Part shown: piece after piece, positions 1 to 19,420 of the stretch
How positions within the stretch are numbered: position 1 is the stretch's first letter
Layout: the number at the start of each line of letters is the position of its first letter
The notes under the pieces: model-generated
The model's input: only the letters and a program-made list of their open reading frames with translations
Databases searched by the model: none
Told to the model about the DNA's origin: nothing
Translations under genes and position numbers: made by a program
Assembly: GCA_946902875.1 (NCBI GenBank)
Contig: OX336343.1
Coordinates: 16,043,596-16,107,595 of the forward strand
Length of the DNA: 64,000 nucleotides
Direction of reading: 5' to 3'
From: Nematopogon swammerdamellus
Taxonomy: Eukaryota > Arthropoda > Insecta > Lepidoptera > Adelidae

Positions 1-512
1 CCAACCAAAGAGGATATAACCACTGCGTTTTTCTCCAACGCATAGCTCCAATCCAACCAACGTCTCCAACCCAACCAAAGAGAAAGTCTCTGTGAGCCTA
101 TCAGCCTCCCTACCTACTCCTGTCCCTGTGCTACTCGGCTTATCGCAAAGGTATAATACTACTAGGGCTTATCGGCTAGCGGCTACTCGTACTTTCTCTG
201 TGTTGTGCTACGGTGTGGCGTGCCGCCTTCCAATTTCCATCGAAGAGAAGAATAACCACTACATATTTCCAGTGAAAAGGTGAAAATAGTCTCTATATCA
301 AAAAGATACAAAAGACCAACCCACCCCACCCGTCTGATGGAAGCCTTCCCATGTAAAGAAGAAGAAGGAAATATAAAGCCAATGTTATCAAATTGCATAT
401 TTTGTCTTTACAGCTGGAGTCAAAGGCTGCGGTCAACACATGAACCGCTGAATATATTATCTTGTGTACCTACATATTCGCGGTTCTTATCACATCGCTA
501 CCACTTCGTAAA
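1..512. other. Upstream region of SQOR
   Basis: No protein or repeat is recognised here. Bases 1-90 are rich in CCAACC-type motifs. The stretch just before 513 presumably holds promoter and 5' UTR of the sulfide:quinone oxidoreductase gene, but no TATA box or initiator can be assigned with confidence. A short reading frame at 92-283 has no supporting feature. Confidence 0.4.
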
Positions 513-8973
<8,461 letters not shown>

Positions 8974-10020
8974 GTTGCACATACTTGAGTTTGCTGATAA
9001 ATTGTTCAACTCAAATCTCATTGTTCAAATCAGCATCAACTGTTCAAATCAAATTCAGCAAGAGTCTCTAATCGTTAGATCACCAACTATGCTTCACATA
9101 TTTACATAGAACTGTGATTATGATTGAATAGAATGATTAAGCTATTTCTATAAAAAAATGGTCTTAGAACTTTAGTTGTGGAATTCCTTACTTGTGCCTT
9201 GTGCTATATTTTATAACTTCGAAATTTTCTACCTTCGAGATAAGAAGATAAGAGTGCAGTGTCTAGTGCTACGAGTAGCTAAGTAATGTACCACTATAGG
9301 TTGATAGCTCTCTTGGCGTCGGACACAGATTGATAACTTTCTAACAGCACTGTCTGATCACGATGTGGTCTGATCATCGCCTGAGGTTTGTCACATTGAA
9401 CTATATTTAGTGTGTTCGCTACAAAGATACTAGTAATAATCATATTTATTAGGTGGGAAGCCAAGGGTTGAGGTGTATAATTTATGTGATAACATTTTAT
9501 ATCATGTTAATAATTAAGTAAATCTTTATAAAAACCTACTATTTACTTGTATTTTATCGTGTAGGTACAGACTGCGTCTGAAATTTAGGTTTCAGAAAAT
9601 AATGTTATTTTGCATATTTACACAATAATATATTTGTTTACATAATACTATTGTTTACATTCTAAGCGTAAGTTGTAGGAAATTTACTTTTTCATTATTT
9701 TTAAATAGAAAAACTTATAATCTCAACATAAACCGACTCTACAAAATATACATAGATCCTATGCTAATTTACTTTAGATTAGACTAGTTAACTATAAAAT
9801 AAGTTTCATATATTATTAAGACACAACCCGCTGATGTTTATCTAAACGAACAATCAGCCTATACAAAAATATCCTGAGAATTAAATTATGTTTTCCATAG
9901 TAATTTCACATAGAACAAGGGAAAACACAATCTGTTCCCCTTTTTGGGGTCATCGATATGGGAAAGAGATAAAAGTGGCAATGCCTAGAGCTTATTAGCC
10001 TTTTTTTTTGAGCGATAAAA
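8974..10020. other. SQOR 3' UTR and convergent intergenic spacer
   Basis: A+T-rich sequence between the SQOR stop codon and the polyadenylation signal of the convergent LRR gene. No canonical AATAAA on the plus strand could be placed with confidence. No gene or repeat is recognised. Confidence 0.5.
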
Positions 10021-10026
10021 TTTATT
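10021..10026 (-). terminator. AATAAA polyadenylation signal of the LRR gene
   Basis: The plus-strand TTTATT reads AATAAA on the minus strand, about 83 bases after the LRR protein stop codon at 10109, in a U/A-rich context. Confidence 0.6.
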
Positions 10027-10108
10027 GCTCTGGCAACTTAAGCTTTATAAGCTATACAGCTTAAATGATTATGTTCTGTGTGTCAGACTACCGCACTAGA
10101 ATCCTCTA

Positions 10109-13100
10109 TCACGCTCTGTTCAATGCTGTAAACTGCTCTCTTTGTTCCCCATTCGGTTTCTTGGTGTCGTGCAAGGTCTGCCGCTTGCGCTGCATGGCCT
10201 TGCGCACGCGGTAGCTGCGGTTGCGGCTGCTGACTAGGTACACGGAGAGAGCCACCACCACCAGCAACGCGAGGATGATGCATGCACCCAGCACCAGAGC
10301 CAGGGAGCTGGCGCCGGATAGGATGTTCCCGCTGGATTCCGTTGGCTCCAACTGGGAGAAGACAACACATTTAAGTGTATGCTGATTAATCTTAATAGAC
10401 AGCCATTTTGATTTTTTAAGATATTGTGCGAATTGTAGATCGAGAAGTGGTCCAGGTACGTGCTACGTCTAGGGCGACCCTCTCCGATTTCCACGCACAT
10501 TCACTTCATGAACCTCTTTTGTGATCAGTAGGAAGGTGTGGATCTAAGCTTGCGATGGCTTCACCGAACATATCCGGGCCCATCGGCAGTAGAAGAGGGT
10601 ATTAATCGAGGTCGGGACTAGCGAGTGGCCACTCTAAATTTCCCGCGCATGCTTCACGTTTCGGCTCGCATCAAGCCCTCGTCAGCTAGTCTGCGTTGAC
10701 TAGGACGCGGGGAAACACCAGTCCCTCTCTCGACCTCCCTCTCTCTACCTATCCATATTCTGTAGGATGCTTCCAGTGACGTTTTCGAAGCTCTCTCCAT
10801 ATATGAGCTTAGCGTCGATCTTGGCAGCCCTAGATTCTTGGAGAGACTGTAGATCGACTTCGCTGGTAGTCCTCTTGCTCCGACTTCCACTGCTGCTATC
10901 TTTGATAGTCTAAGATAGCAGCCGAACATGAAATTAATCATTTTCACCGTTATTGTGGATATTTATTGGGCTGATGGTGATCAAATTCTATATGGGGTAT
11001 ACTAACACCTATAGTGATTAAGTCGATGATCATCATCGACTTCATCACTATGATTCAAAAGGAAAAGAAATAGCTAAAGGAGCAAATTTGCCCCAACAGT
11101 ATACAAGTTCACTTTAAAATGACAACAGTAGAAGTTCGCAACCTGCGAACCATAGAACAACTTGCGTTCACACACAAGACTAGGATGATAAAACAACTCA
11201 CCATATAGGACTGATTGGGCCCTGAGCGGGAGTACTCGTTGCTACAGAGCACCTTCTCGCCCCAGTTTAGCCAGTGCACCATGCGCAGTCCCTGGCGCGC
11301 GCGTGGCGTCTCACACCTGTGGACACGTCCTTACATTAATGTGAACAACCTTTTGTGGCACAATGTCACAGGATAGAAGTATGTAATATAAAACTCGAAC
11401 AAAATGAAAATATATCCAATCACAAGCCTTCGGGTAGCAGTGCATCACATCGTAAAGATCATAGAAGTCAACTGCAAACCAGTGAGAATCCGACTGACAT
11501 GTACCAATGAGTTTTTTCTGATGGGAAAACTTACGTTGCTTCATGGTTCGCAACCCGGTATAAAACTGTAGGTCCCTTCCCTTGCCCTTAACTAGTTGGT
11601 AGGCTCAAATTGTAGCCGACTGGGCTGGTACCACCGTACTGGGCGTAAGTTAAGGGATCCTCGCCTGTGTTCTCCTTTAGTCAAGTGTAGCCAGCAATCC
11701 AAAGGGAAGTCTCCGGTATGATACCTACCTTCTCAGTGGTGATATTGGGTGGTCGAAGCATGTACTGTGGCCCGTCAGCCACCCATTATGGATTACATAA
11801 AAAACAAATGCTCCACGCCACAGACCTGAGTTCATGCAGGAAGTGTGGATAGTGGACGTGTATTCTTGGTAGCAGCTCGTCGAGTAGCCACTGCATGCCG
11901 CAGCTGCAGTCCCAGGGGTTGCCCTGCAGGTTCAGACCCTCCTTCAGAGCCGACCACTCCTGCAAGCTCCGGGAGAGCGTCGTCAGATTGTTGTAGCTTA
12001 TGTCCAGCTGTAACCGAAACAATAAGGAAATCTACATAAGAATGCAGCCTAGATTTATCCTAAGCAGGCGCGTAGACATGGGGGGGATATGGGTGTCGTA
12101 TCTCTCTCCGAAATCTTTGGAATTTCACAGATTCCAAGTATTTTTCGGCGCGTTCGAAACTTGCCGCCGCTGCCGTTCGTATGTGTATAGCGAAATGTCG
12201 CAACCCTTTTACCACAATTCGAAACGTGGTTGTTCTACTAGCCAATCGATGCTGGCGACGCGCCTGACCTAAGGCACACTAAGCACAGGTCTACGACATC
12301 CCAGCCATTTCATATTCAATTATTGATTGTAGTTCACCCGGTGTTATGGGCTGACATCACGGATGTTGTAGGTGATGTAGCCAACCGTGTCAGTTTCCAT
12401 AAAAAAAAAACCTATGATTGTATTACCTATTCAACAAAAATAATATCAATAGGAATTATAATTACCAGTACACTAGACTAGAATTACTTACCATACAAAT
12501 GGGTGTCCCATTGAAAGCCCCGTCACTTATCTTTACTAGGGCTGGACAGTTGGATATGTAAAGCTGAACACAATCGTTCATCTCCGGTTCTCTTCTACTG
12601 CCAACATTGCTGAAAGCATTATCCTCTAAGCTTGAAATCTCACGCAAATCGTTTAAATACAACGTTCTGAGGGAGATTTTCTCTTGAAAATACACTTTGC
12701 GTATGGGGTTGCCGTCAAGACGGAGTTCAGTTAGTGCTGGCAACATTTCCAAGTTTATGCTGGCCGGTATCTCTTGTAGAAGGTTGTAGGATACATCCAG
12801 CGTGAACAGTTGCGGAAGTTTCGTCGTCAATTCGAGCTTGGTCAATTGATTTCCCGAGAGTTTTAGTATCTGAAATCAACAGAAAAATAAAGCGGCAAAA
12901 CTACAGAGATGAGCCACCTTCTTATTTGGTGACTGTAAAGTCTTATTTATAAAGTGATGGCGCCGGATTTCATGTTCTCATTCTCAAGACTTAATCTTCG
13001 AAAATGTATTTATGCTTAGAATAACAAACCACTTTTGACTGACCTCTAAAAGATCAAACTCTGCATAATTCTGATCGTACAGGTCGATCAACTGATTATT

Positions 13101-16100
13101 GGAGATATCAATGTAGGTGATGCCTTTAGGGAAAGAAGGCCAGTTCTGCAGACGGTTGTGAGCCAGATTCATAGACAGCAGTGAGTTCGGCAGACTGAAC
13201 ACGGACGACAGTTGGTTGGAGGCGAGGTTCAGTTCCCGCAGGTGCGTGCACTGGGAGAAGGCAGCGTCTTCGATGTTGGCGATTATGTTGTTGGACAGAT
13301 CCAGCAGCTCTCTGGAAAATTTGCAATAGTTGTGTTTCAGATTGTAGCACCCTCTTACATGCGACTAGAATATTATGGAAAATTGTAAAATTGTTTTTTG
13401 TTTTTACCCTGATATGGTTGGCTACACCTACAGCCCTTAATACCTTGGTGAACTAGGTGCCACGTCCGTGTTTCCCTTTGGTCATAAAGTCAACAATTTA
13501 AGAAATGGCAACAACTCAAGAAGGCATTTTCGGTCAGGAAGTTAAAAGAGATTTTTATAAAAAGGAAAACATAACTTTAATTTAGAGTTCACAGCGGCTT
13601 CGCTGAACATATGGTACTCATTGTTGGTAGACCAGAATAGTAGATTGATTCAATCTAGGAATCGACGTGAAAAGCTGGCAGGTGGCTGTATTAATGTACT
13701 TAGGCAAATATAACTGTATAGGTTCTGAGGATCATTACAAAACTTACATAGAGTTTTCAGGGAACACATCAGCTAAGATAATCGGAATCTTATTCCCGCT
13801 CAAGTTCAGCCGTTTCACCGTCTTCAATAGGTTCGACTTGGAACTCTTGAATTGTAAGTTGAAGATCGTATTCTTGCTCAAGTCGAGCTCCTCAAGCTTA
13901 TTGTTATTTTCCAATGTCTCCAGAGGAATTTTTTTCAGAAGATTGTTGTGAAGATTAAGTTTTCGCAAGTTCTTGAGTTCGGCAAAATCGAGTTTGTTGA
14001 ACTCTGTGAGCTTGTTGTATGACAGATCTAGTTCCTCCAGGCTGAGCAAGTTAGTGAACATGTCCGGAGTGATCTCTTTGAGTTCGTTCTGAGAGAAGGA
14101 TAATTTCCTGAGGCTGTGCAGGTCGCTGAACGCTCCCGGCCATGTCGTCTTTATCAAATTGTTGGTGAAACTGAGCGTTTCGATTAGACGGTTCGGTGGC
14201 AAACTGAAATAATTCAAATTCAAAATGTTTATTAGCAATTCAAAGATAACTATATGCATGGAGGAATCCACCTACGTGTAGCAACCTCCAAACTGCGACA
14301 GCAAGCTCACAATGTACATTATACCTTACTCAGTAAAAAATTACATTTTATTAGTTCATTAAAGTCCATGTTTCCTAGTAATTAGGTAGTTAAAATTTAA
14401 ACTTTCAATACATTTTCATATGGGAAAGTACAGTAGCGCGCAGTTGAACATATTCATCACAAAAGTGCGGGAAACTTAGTGTAAAGAGCATTCACGCGCT
14501 CGCACGCACCGCCCGCACCTATATGTGATTTATAAATCTCCAACGTGACAGGGCAGAGTGACTGATGGTGACATGTTGTACCACAACCATAATCTGCAAA
14601 CATGTGATGCTCACATTTGGCAGTATCTGTGCCAATACAAGAGAGGACACTAATTGGTGCTAATGAACTTAGTCTACGATAATCTAGACTTTATATAGTT
14701 AGCAATTTAGGTAGGATAAATATACACAACACTAGAACTTTGTCATGTTATAGTGTTAATTAGACAGTGCAGTGCATACATAGATCCAGCCAGACCCTGT
14801 AATTTTCGGCTAAAGCCCTATTTCATAAAGTAGAAAAAAAAAAGACCCTGTAATTTGTGCACCATATGCATATCCAATATTGTTCTATATTCAAACCTTA
14901 ACCTGACCTAACCTTTCTATCACTTTCACTCTTACTAGAACACTAATTATGGTCACACAGAATACAGATCCTCAGGGAAGATAGATAGGTACTTACCTAT
15001 ATGGGAAAACTTAAAAAATCTGTTATCTTTGTGTAGATATGCAAACACCATGACCTTAATTTTAGGATAAGGATTAGGACCTACCTAAATACTTCAACTG
15101 ATCTCCTGTGACACGTGTAGACTCAGAGGCCTTTCTAGTGCCCTCCACGCTATCTACGTCCATAGGACTGACGCGTTAGGCAGTAAACAAACACCTGGCA
15201 TTTGTCTGGTCTGAGTAAATACATCGGTAGAACGTTGTCACAATCAGCTTGCTGCATTTTCTACAACACTACACTCTCTGATAAGGTTCTAAGGACCGAT
15301 AAGGTTCTAGAGGTATATATTCAAGTGGATTTACCTAGATAATGTTTCCTTCTATCCACACTCATGATAAACTGAATGCTTACACAGTTGACTCACGATC
15401 AATATTTAGAGCGGTTTCAAAGAATTCTTACTTTCAGGAACTGTAGGCACACAATAGCCGAGTTACCATACCTCTGCCCTGCCATGTATAATGCGCGGGA
15501 CGGATCTCGGCGTGTCGTCACCGCAGCGGGCGACCCGCCACGCGCATACACTATACAAGTAAGGTGCGGGTGCGAGGGAGAACACTGACGAACCGCTGCG
15601 GCGGCGACACGCCGAGATCCGCCCCGCGCATTATACCTTGGCATACACTTTTTTTTATGGAAACTGACACGGATGGCTACATCACCTACAACATCCGTGA
15701 TGTCAGCCCATAACACCGGGTGAACTTGGTGCCACATCAGTGCTTCCCTTCGGTCGTGCCGGCTACACTGAACTGGATGGAAAACACAAACTATTACATA
15801 GCCGTTTCGACCGACCTTTCACTCAGTGCGGTGGTACCAACCCGGGCGGGTTAAACCCTACCACCTAGTAATATAAGAAGGGAGTCATATCCCTTAATCA
15901 CTGATATAATGATCATACAATTTACAAATTTTAATGTAGGTACTATTTGTTATGTGGTTTCGCGAAGAGAGGTGATTTTGGCTCTGTCGACTGCACCATT
16001 GGTCTCTCGGCACACCCACCCATGCTGGTTTACATAAAAAAAATTGAGTTTTTAGCATTGTGACTCCAGGGTTTTGTGTAGTAAGTTTGCAACTCTTGTG

Positions 16101-16606
16101 AAAATTTTGGACGTGCAGGGAACTTTAGGGTGCAAAGAGATAACAATGACATGTCCTCAATTTTTCTTCTATTTTAACAAACAATGCGACAACTGATTTG
16201 TCTACTTTATGGGTAACACTGCACAGCCTCTTGGGAAGGCAAGTGGGCCATTCTCCGCACTGAAACCTCATGGAAAACAAACAACCACTCACCTCTCCAC
16301 ATTGGTGAGGCCGAGCCCCTCGAATGCGACGCACATCTTCAGCCTATTCGGGTTCTCCGGCCATTCCACCCGATTGAGATCGGGGATGTAATTGACTCGG
16401 TCCAGCTCCGAGCACTGGATGTTCAGGACTATCTCCGGAACCTCCTCGTCACTCCGGATCTCTCCGCAAGTGCATACGTCACAAATACGAACGGCCGAGT
16501 GTTGCACTATCTCCGTAACACTCATTTCCTCCTGTCCATTGACTACCAGTATCAGTGTACAAACCACTAGGATTTTGCTCACCATTTTTAAGGTTATTAG
16601 ACTCAT
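10109..16606 (-). CDS. LRR single-pass transmembrane protein, Toll-like ectodomain without TIR (7 exons)
   Basis: Coding exons in order: 16606-16293, 14203-13748, 13311-13044, 12869-12492, 12007-11826, 11316-11202, 10351-10109. All splice sites are GT-AG and the phases join, giving 651 aa. An N-terminal signal peptide (Met1 or, better, Met8: MVSKILVVCTLILVVNG) precedes a CDVCTCG cysteine cluster (LRRNT). About 16 LRRs follow (for example LEELDLSYNKL, LRKLNLHNNLL, ITYIDISNNQL). NPWDCSCGMQWLL and the next exon's RCETPRARQGLR form the LRRCT cap. A hydrophobic segment at about 587-611 (LALVLGACIILALLVVVALS) is the membrane span, followed by a basic ~38-residue tail. It should be a cell-surface receptor or adhesion protein. 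I do not recognise the orthologue; the ectodomain resembles Toll or acid-labile-subunit-like LRR proteins, but there is no TIR domain. Confidence 0.9.
10531..10896 (-). mobile_element. RLE-type LINE, 5'-truncated copy (3' end only)
   Basis: The minus strand encodes VEVGARGLPAK, GLPRSTLSSYMERASKTS and the following 3' UTR, nearly identical to 46831-47190. Homology stops abruptly at about 10896, as expected of target-primed reverse transcription that ended early. It lies in the last intron of the LRR gene. Confidence 0.75.
11486..11803 (+). mobile_element. SINE family B, rearranged copy
   Basis: Contains gtaccaatgagttttttctg, then cagcaatccaaagggaagtc, tgatattgggtggtcgaagc and a final gattacataaaaaa, the same order as in copies at 38510 and 48684. 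An additional segment related to family A (gtaggtcccttcccttgccc) lies in the middle. It sits in LRR intron 5. Confidence 0.6.
12331..12410 (+). mobile_element. SINE family A, short 3' copy
   Basis: About 80 bp of the family tail (gtgttatgggctgacatcac, then gtgatgtagccaaccgtgtc) ending in A10. It is 5' truncated and lies in LRR intron 4. Confidence 0.7.
14204..15479. other. LRR gene intron 1, proximal part
   Basis: No gene or well-defined repeat is recognised between the start of exon 2 and the MITE at 15480. Short frames are not supported by splice context. Confidence 0.4.
15480..15643. mobile_element. Palindromic MITE with ~48-bp inverted ends
   Basis: The left arm tgccatgtataatgcgcggg then ggatctcggcgtgtcg mirrors the right arm cgacacgccgagatcc then gcgcattataccttggca, separated by about 70 bp. 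Translations of both arms give the look-alike peptide YNARGGSRRV on opposite strands. It is GC-rich against an AT-rich intron and adjoins a family A SINE. Confidence 0.75.
15648..15898 (-). mobile_element. SINE family A copy
   Basis: Minus-strand copy with its poly(A) at 15649-15657 on the opposite strand. It shares the complete tail ending and the ggttgg-type block with 26528-26853. It lies in LRR intron 1. Confidence 0.7.
15955..16048 (+). mobile_element. SINE-like repeat, family E
   Basis: gagaggtgattttggctctg, ctgcaccattggtctc and a final A-run parallel the copy at 4270-4400. Confidence 0.5.
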
Positions 16607-16609
16607 CGT

Positions 16610-17877
16610 CCGTCACATTTCAGACCGTTTTCCGTGGCCGAACGACGGCGTACTAAAAGATTATCTGCCGCCGCACTGATAAGAATAAAAATAATTAAGG
16701 CCTGGGCCTTATCAGCGGCGTATCAGCATAGTTCTATGCACATATTTAGTTTGCAGAAATATATGACGCATACACCTTTGCCGTTAATTTCACGGGAACT
16801 AACCAAAAATTTCGCAGACATCATTCACCGATACAGATCGAGATAATTTTTTTTTTATTTATTTAAGTCTATCTTATCTAACACAAGCCAAGCTTTATGA
16901 ATTGACACATTTTAGGAAAAATATTTGAATTTTGTAACACAGAGTTTATTTAACACACAAGTTTATTTTACATATAATATTATTGATACCTTCAATCGTG
17001 AGCCTGAGAAAAAAAAAATTTTTTTTCAGAAATTTTTCGGATGTTAATTAATGTAAATGCAATGATTAAATCATAAATGGAAAGACTGAGAGCTGATCGG
17101 AGCAACCAGCTTGTTGTGTTAACCTGCTAGGCTGCATTTGATATATCTTAATTGCTCTCAACTTAATTGCCTATTGACTGTGATGGAATAATATCTGGCG
17201 CCACAGAAATAAAACTAGCTTTAAAAGAATAGTACATTTTATTTTAAAAAATAAACACAATTTTACAGTAAATGCAATCTTAACAAGTGACTTAACTTTT
17301 AGTAACTTAACATTTGATGCATTTAAGCTGGTTTTAAAAGTTCAGATATATGCCTGTGCAATCCTATTCAACTTATAAATGGTTCACTCCTCAGTACCAA
17401 TTTGCTGCATGCGATGCCACTAAAATCACTAAGGGAAGTGAGCAAACGTGTATGACAATATTTTACAGCTTTAACTATACTTACTTTTAAAACCAACAGT
17501 ATATTACATTATAACATAATTTTATTTCTTTGTTAGTCATTAAACCTAATGAATAGACAAACGAGTAAAAGCTCTTTCAGTTCAAATTATTAAAACTCAA
17601 ATAACTATGAGCAAAATATGGCGCTGGAAGTGAATTATATGAACACATTATACAATTGAAACACAGAAAGGAATGCATAGAAATAAAAGTATTGTTTATA
17701 AAACAACATCCATATAAGAGCGCCATTTGTGAGATCCAGCTTTACCATCATCAGCACCACAATGCATATCCCTTACCTAGCATAATATATAAAAAGGTTT
17801 GTAAAATGTAATCGACTTTTTTCAAATTCAGAACACAATTTGACGAAATATTCTTATCAAAATAATTACACTGTTTA
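16610..17877. other. Intergenic spacer upstream of the LRR gene
   Basis: Should contain the LRR gene promoter and 5' UTR next to 16606. The rest is A+T rich with no recognised gene. No core promoter element could be assigned. Confidence 0.4.
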
Positions 17878-18084
17878 ACCTCTTGGCTTCCGGAATGGCC
17901 GGTCGGCCCCCAAACTGCTTATATCTGTTGAATTCAAGAAGGGCCTGGCGACCAAAAAAAAAAAATGATAATTGTGATTTCTATGAATTTTTCTTACGAG
18001 AACAAATGAGAAAGACAGGTTGTACTGATAAAAACCTTTGTCTTTCCTATAGAATACACTTTAAAAATATTCCTAGATGTTAAG

Positions 18085-18240
18085 AAAACTATTTTTTTTT
18101 ATTTATTCGTCCCTTTTCGGGACAGGTAAAACCAAAATAAAGTATACAGCCTTTTCGGTTGTACTTCTAATGTCTGTTGTTTTCTTTTCGTATACCGAGA
18201 ACCTAAAAAATATATACTTTTTATTTACGACGACGCGGCA
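18085..18240 (-). repeat. Repeat family D, inverted copy
   Basis: The reverse complement matches 40740-40865, including ggctgtatacttt and cctgtcccgaaa. It lies head-on to the plus-strand copy at 18995-19175. Confidence 0.6.
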
Positions 18241-18312
18241 AACAAACTTGTTCATCCGCGATCATTATATAAATTTTGACACCTGTCAATTATTTTTAGA
18301 CCGTTCACAGTT

Positions 18313-18670
18313 ATTTTACCTCTAGCCATCAAGTTGGCTAACCTGAGCTCTGTGTTGCCATAATTGGTTCGTACTATTTCCCTGCACCGAAATATTTGAA
18401 TACATTTTTAGAATAGAATAGAAAAGAAACTCTTTATTGCACACAAATTAAAGAAGAACAGTACACGACAAGAAACAAGAAATGCAGGAATGCACAAAGG
18501 TGGACTTATCACTACAAGTGCAACAGGTACTTATACATAATTTCCACTACCACGGGTAAAATATAGCAAGTAACCCTTTTTAGGACCGTAGTACTAGTGA
18601 CAGCAAGTGGTGTCAACATAACGGAAGATACAATGACATGTGTCAGAGTTAAAATAACTGTGAACGATCT
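18313..18670 (-). repeat. Repeat family C (probable LINE 3' end)
   Basis: About 360 bp shared with 36155-36528, including ctagccatcaagttggctaa and ccactaccacgggta. On the minus strand the unit ends with gcaataaagag and a (TTCTA)-type tail, consistent with a retroposon 3' end. Confidence 0.65.
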
Positions 18671-18994
18671 GTAATCTCTGCCAGGATGGTAAACTGGTTT
18701 CTAGTCTAACGTTATTTAGAATGCGTTATTTCTGTCAAATTCATGACCTGCACGTCAAATATGATTCGAATAGGGTAATTCTGGAATTTTAGAGTAGATA
18801 AATTCGGAAAAAAATATGGGGCGGGTGTTTTGTTGTTCCTGGAGTTCAAAAAATCCATCTGTACTTCTAAATAAGTTAATCCTCACTTGTTGTATACCGT
18901 TTTGTTGTGAACTTCATTAGCTGTCACAAGCCCATAGAGGTTAATGCTCTGACTACATTACTTTGTGAAATATTTGAGTTTGCGGACCTTTAGT

Positions 18995-19175
18995 TATTAT
19001 TGGAGAAAGATGGCGGACGGCGGAAGTTTGACGCGTCGTCGTTGTTATATTTTTGTGGTTCTTGTGGTGCGAGAATTTATACAACAGACGTTAAAAGCTA
19101 CAACAGAAATGGCTGTATACTCTAATGAGTTTTGCCTGTTTAGGGAGGAGACGAATTAATATAAAAAAAAAAATT
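18995..19175 (+). repeat. Repeat family D copy with A-rich tail
   Basis: Begins at gagaaagatggcggacggcg and ends in a run of A after ggaggagacgaattaatata. It matches 40870-41052. Confidence 0.65.
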
Positions 19176-19420
19176 TAGTTTGCGGGCGCGCCAAAATTCA
19201 CAAAATTTCGCGCCCCGAAAATGGCATGGAGTCCAAGGGATGTAAACATATTAAATATTTGAGAAGCCAAGAGGTTTTGAATGAAAAAAATTAATACACT
19301 ATGTGGACCAAAGGAATTCTGTCTGTTTATGAAGCCATCACCTATATTAATAAACTCTTATAAACTATATTAGTTACTGCTTCTTTCTTATTTTATCAAA
19401 TGAATTTTCTCACTCTCACT

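Larger units (their letters stand above)
17878..19276. repeat. Composite repeat block with short inverted ends
   Basis: It starts with cctcttggcttc (about 17879) and ends with the inverse gaagccaagagg (about 19264-19275). Inside are two inverted family D copies and one family C copy. It could be one non-autonomous element with 12-bp ends or a chance assembly of repeats. Confidence 0.35.

Noticed and set aside
13744..14271. LRR frame starting MDSSMHIVIFELLINILN
   Set aside because: The first ~23 residues are intron read-through; the true exon starts at 14203 after a TTTCAG acceptor.
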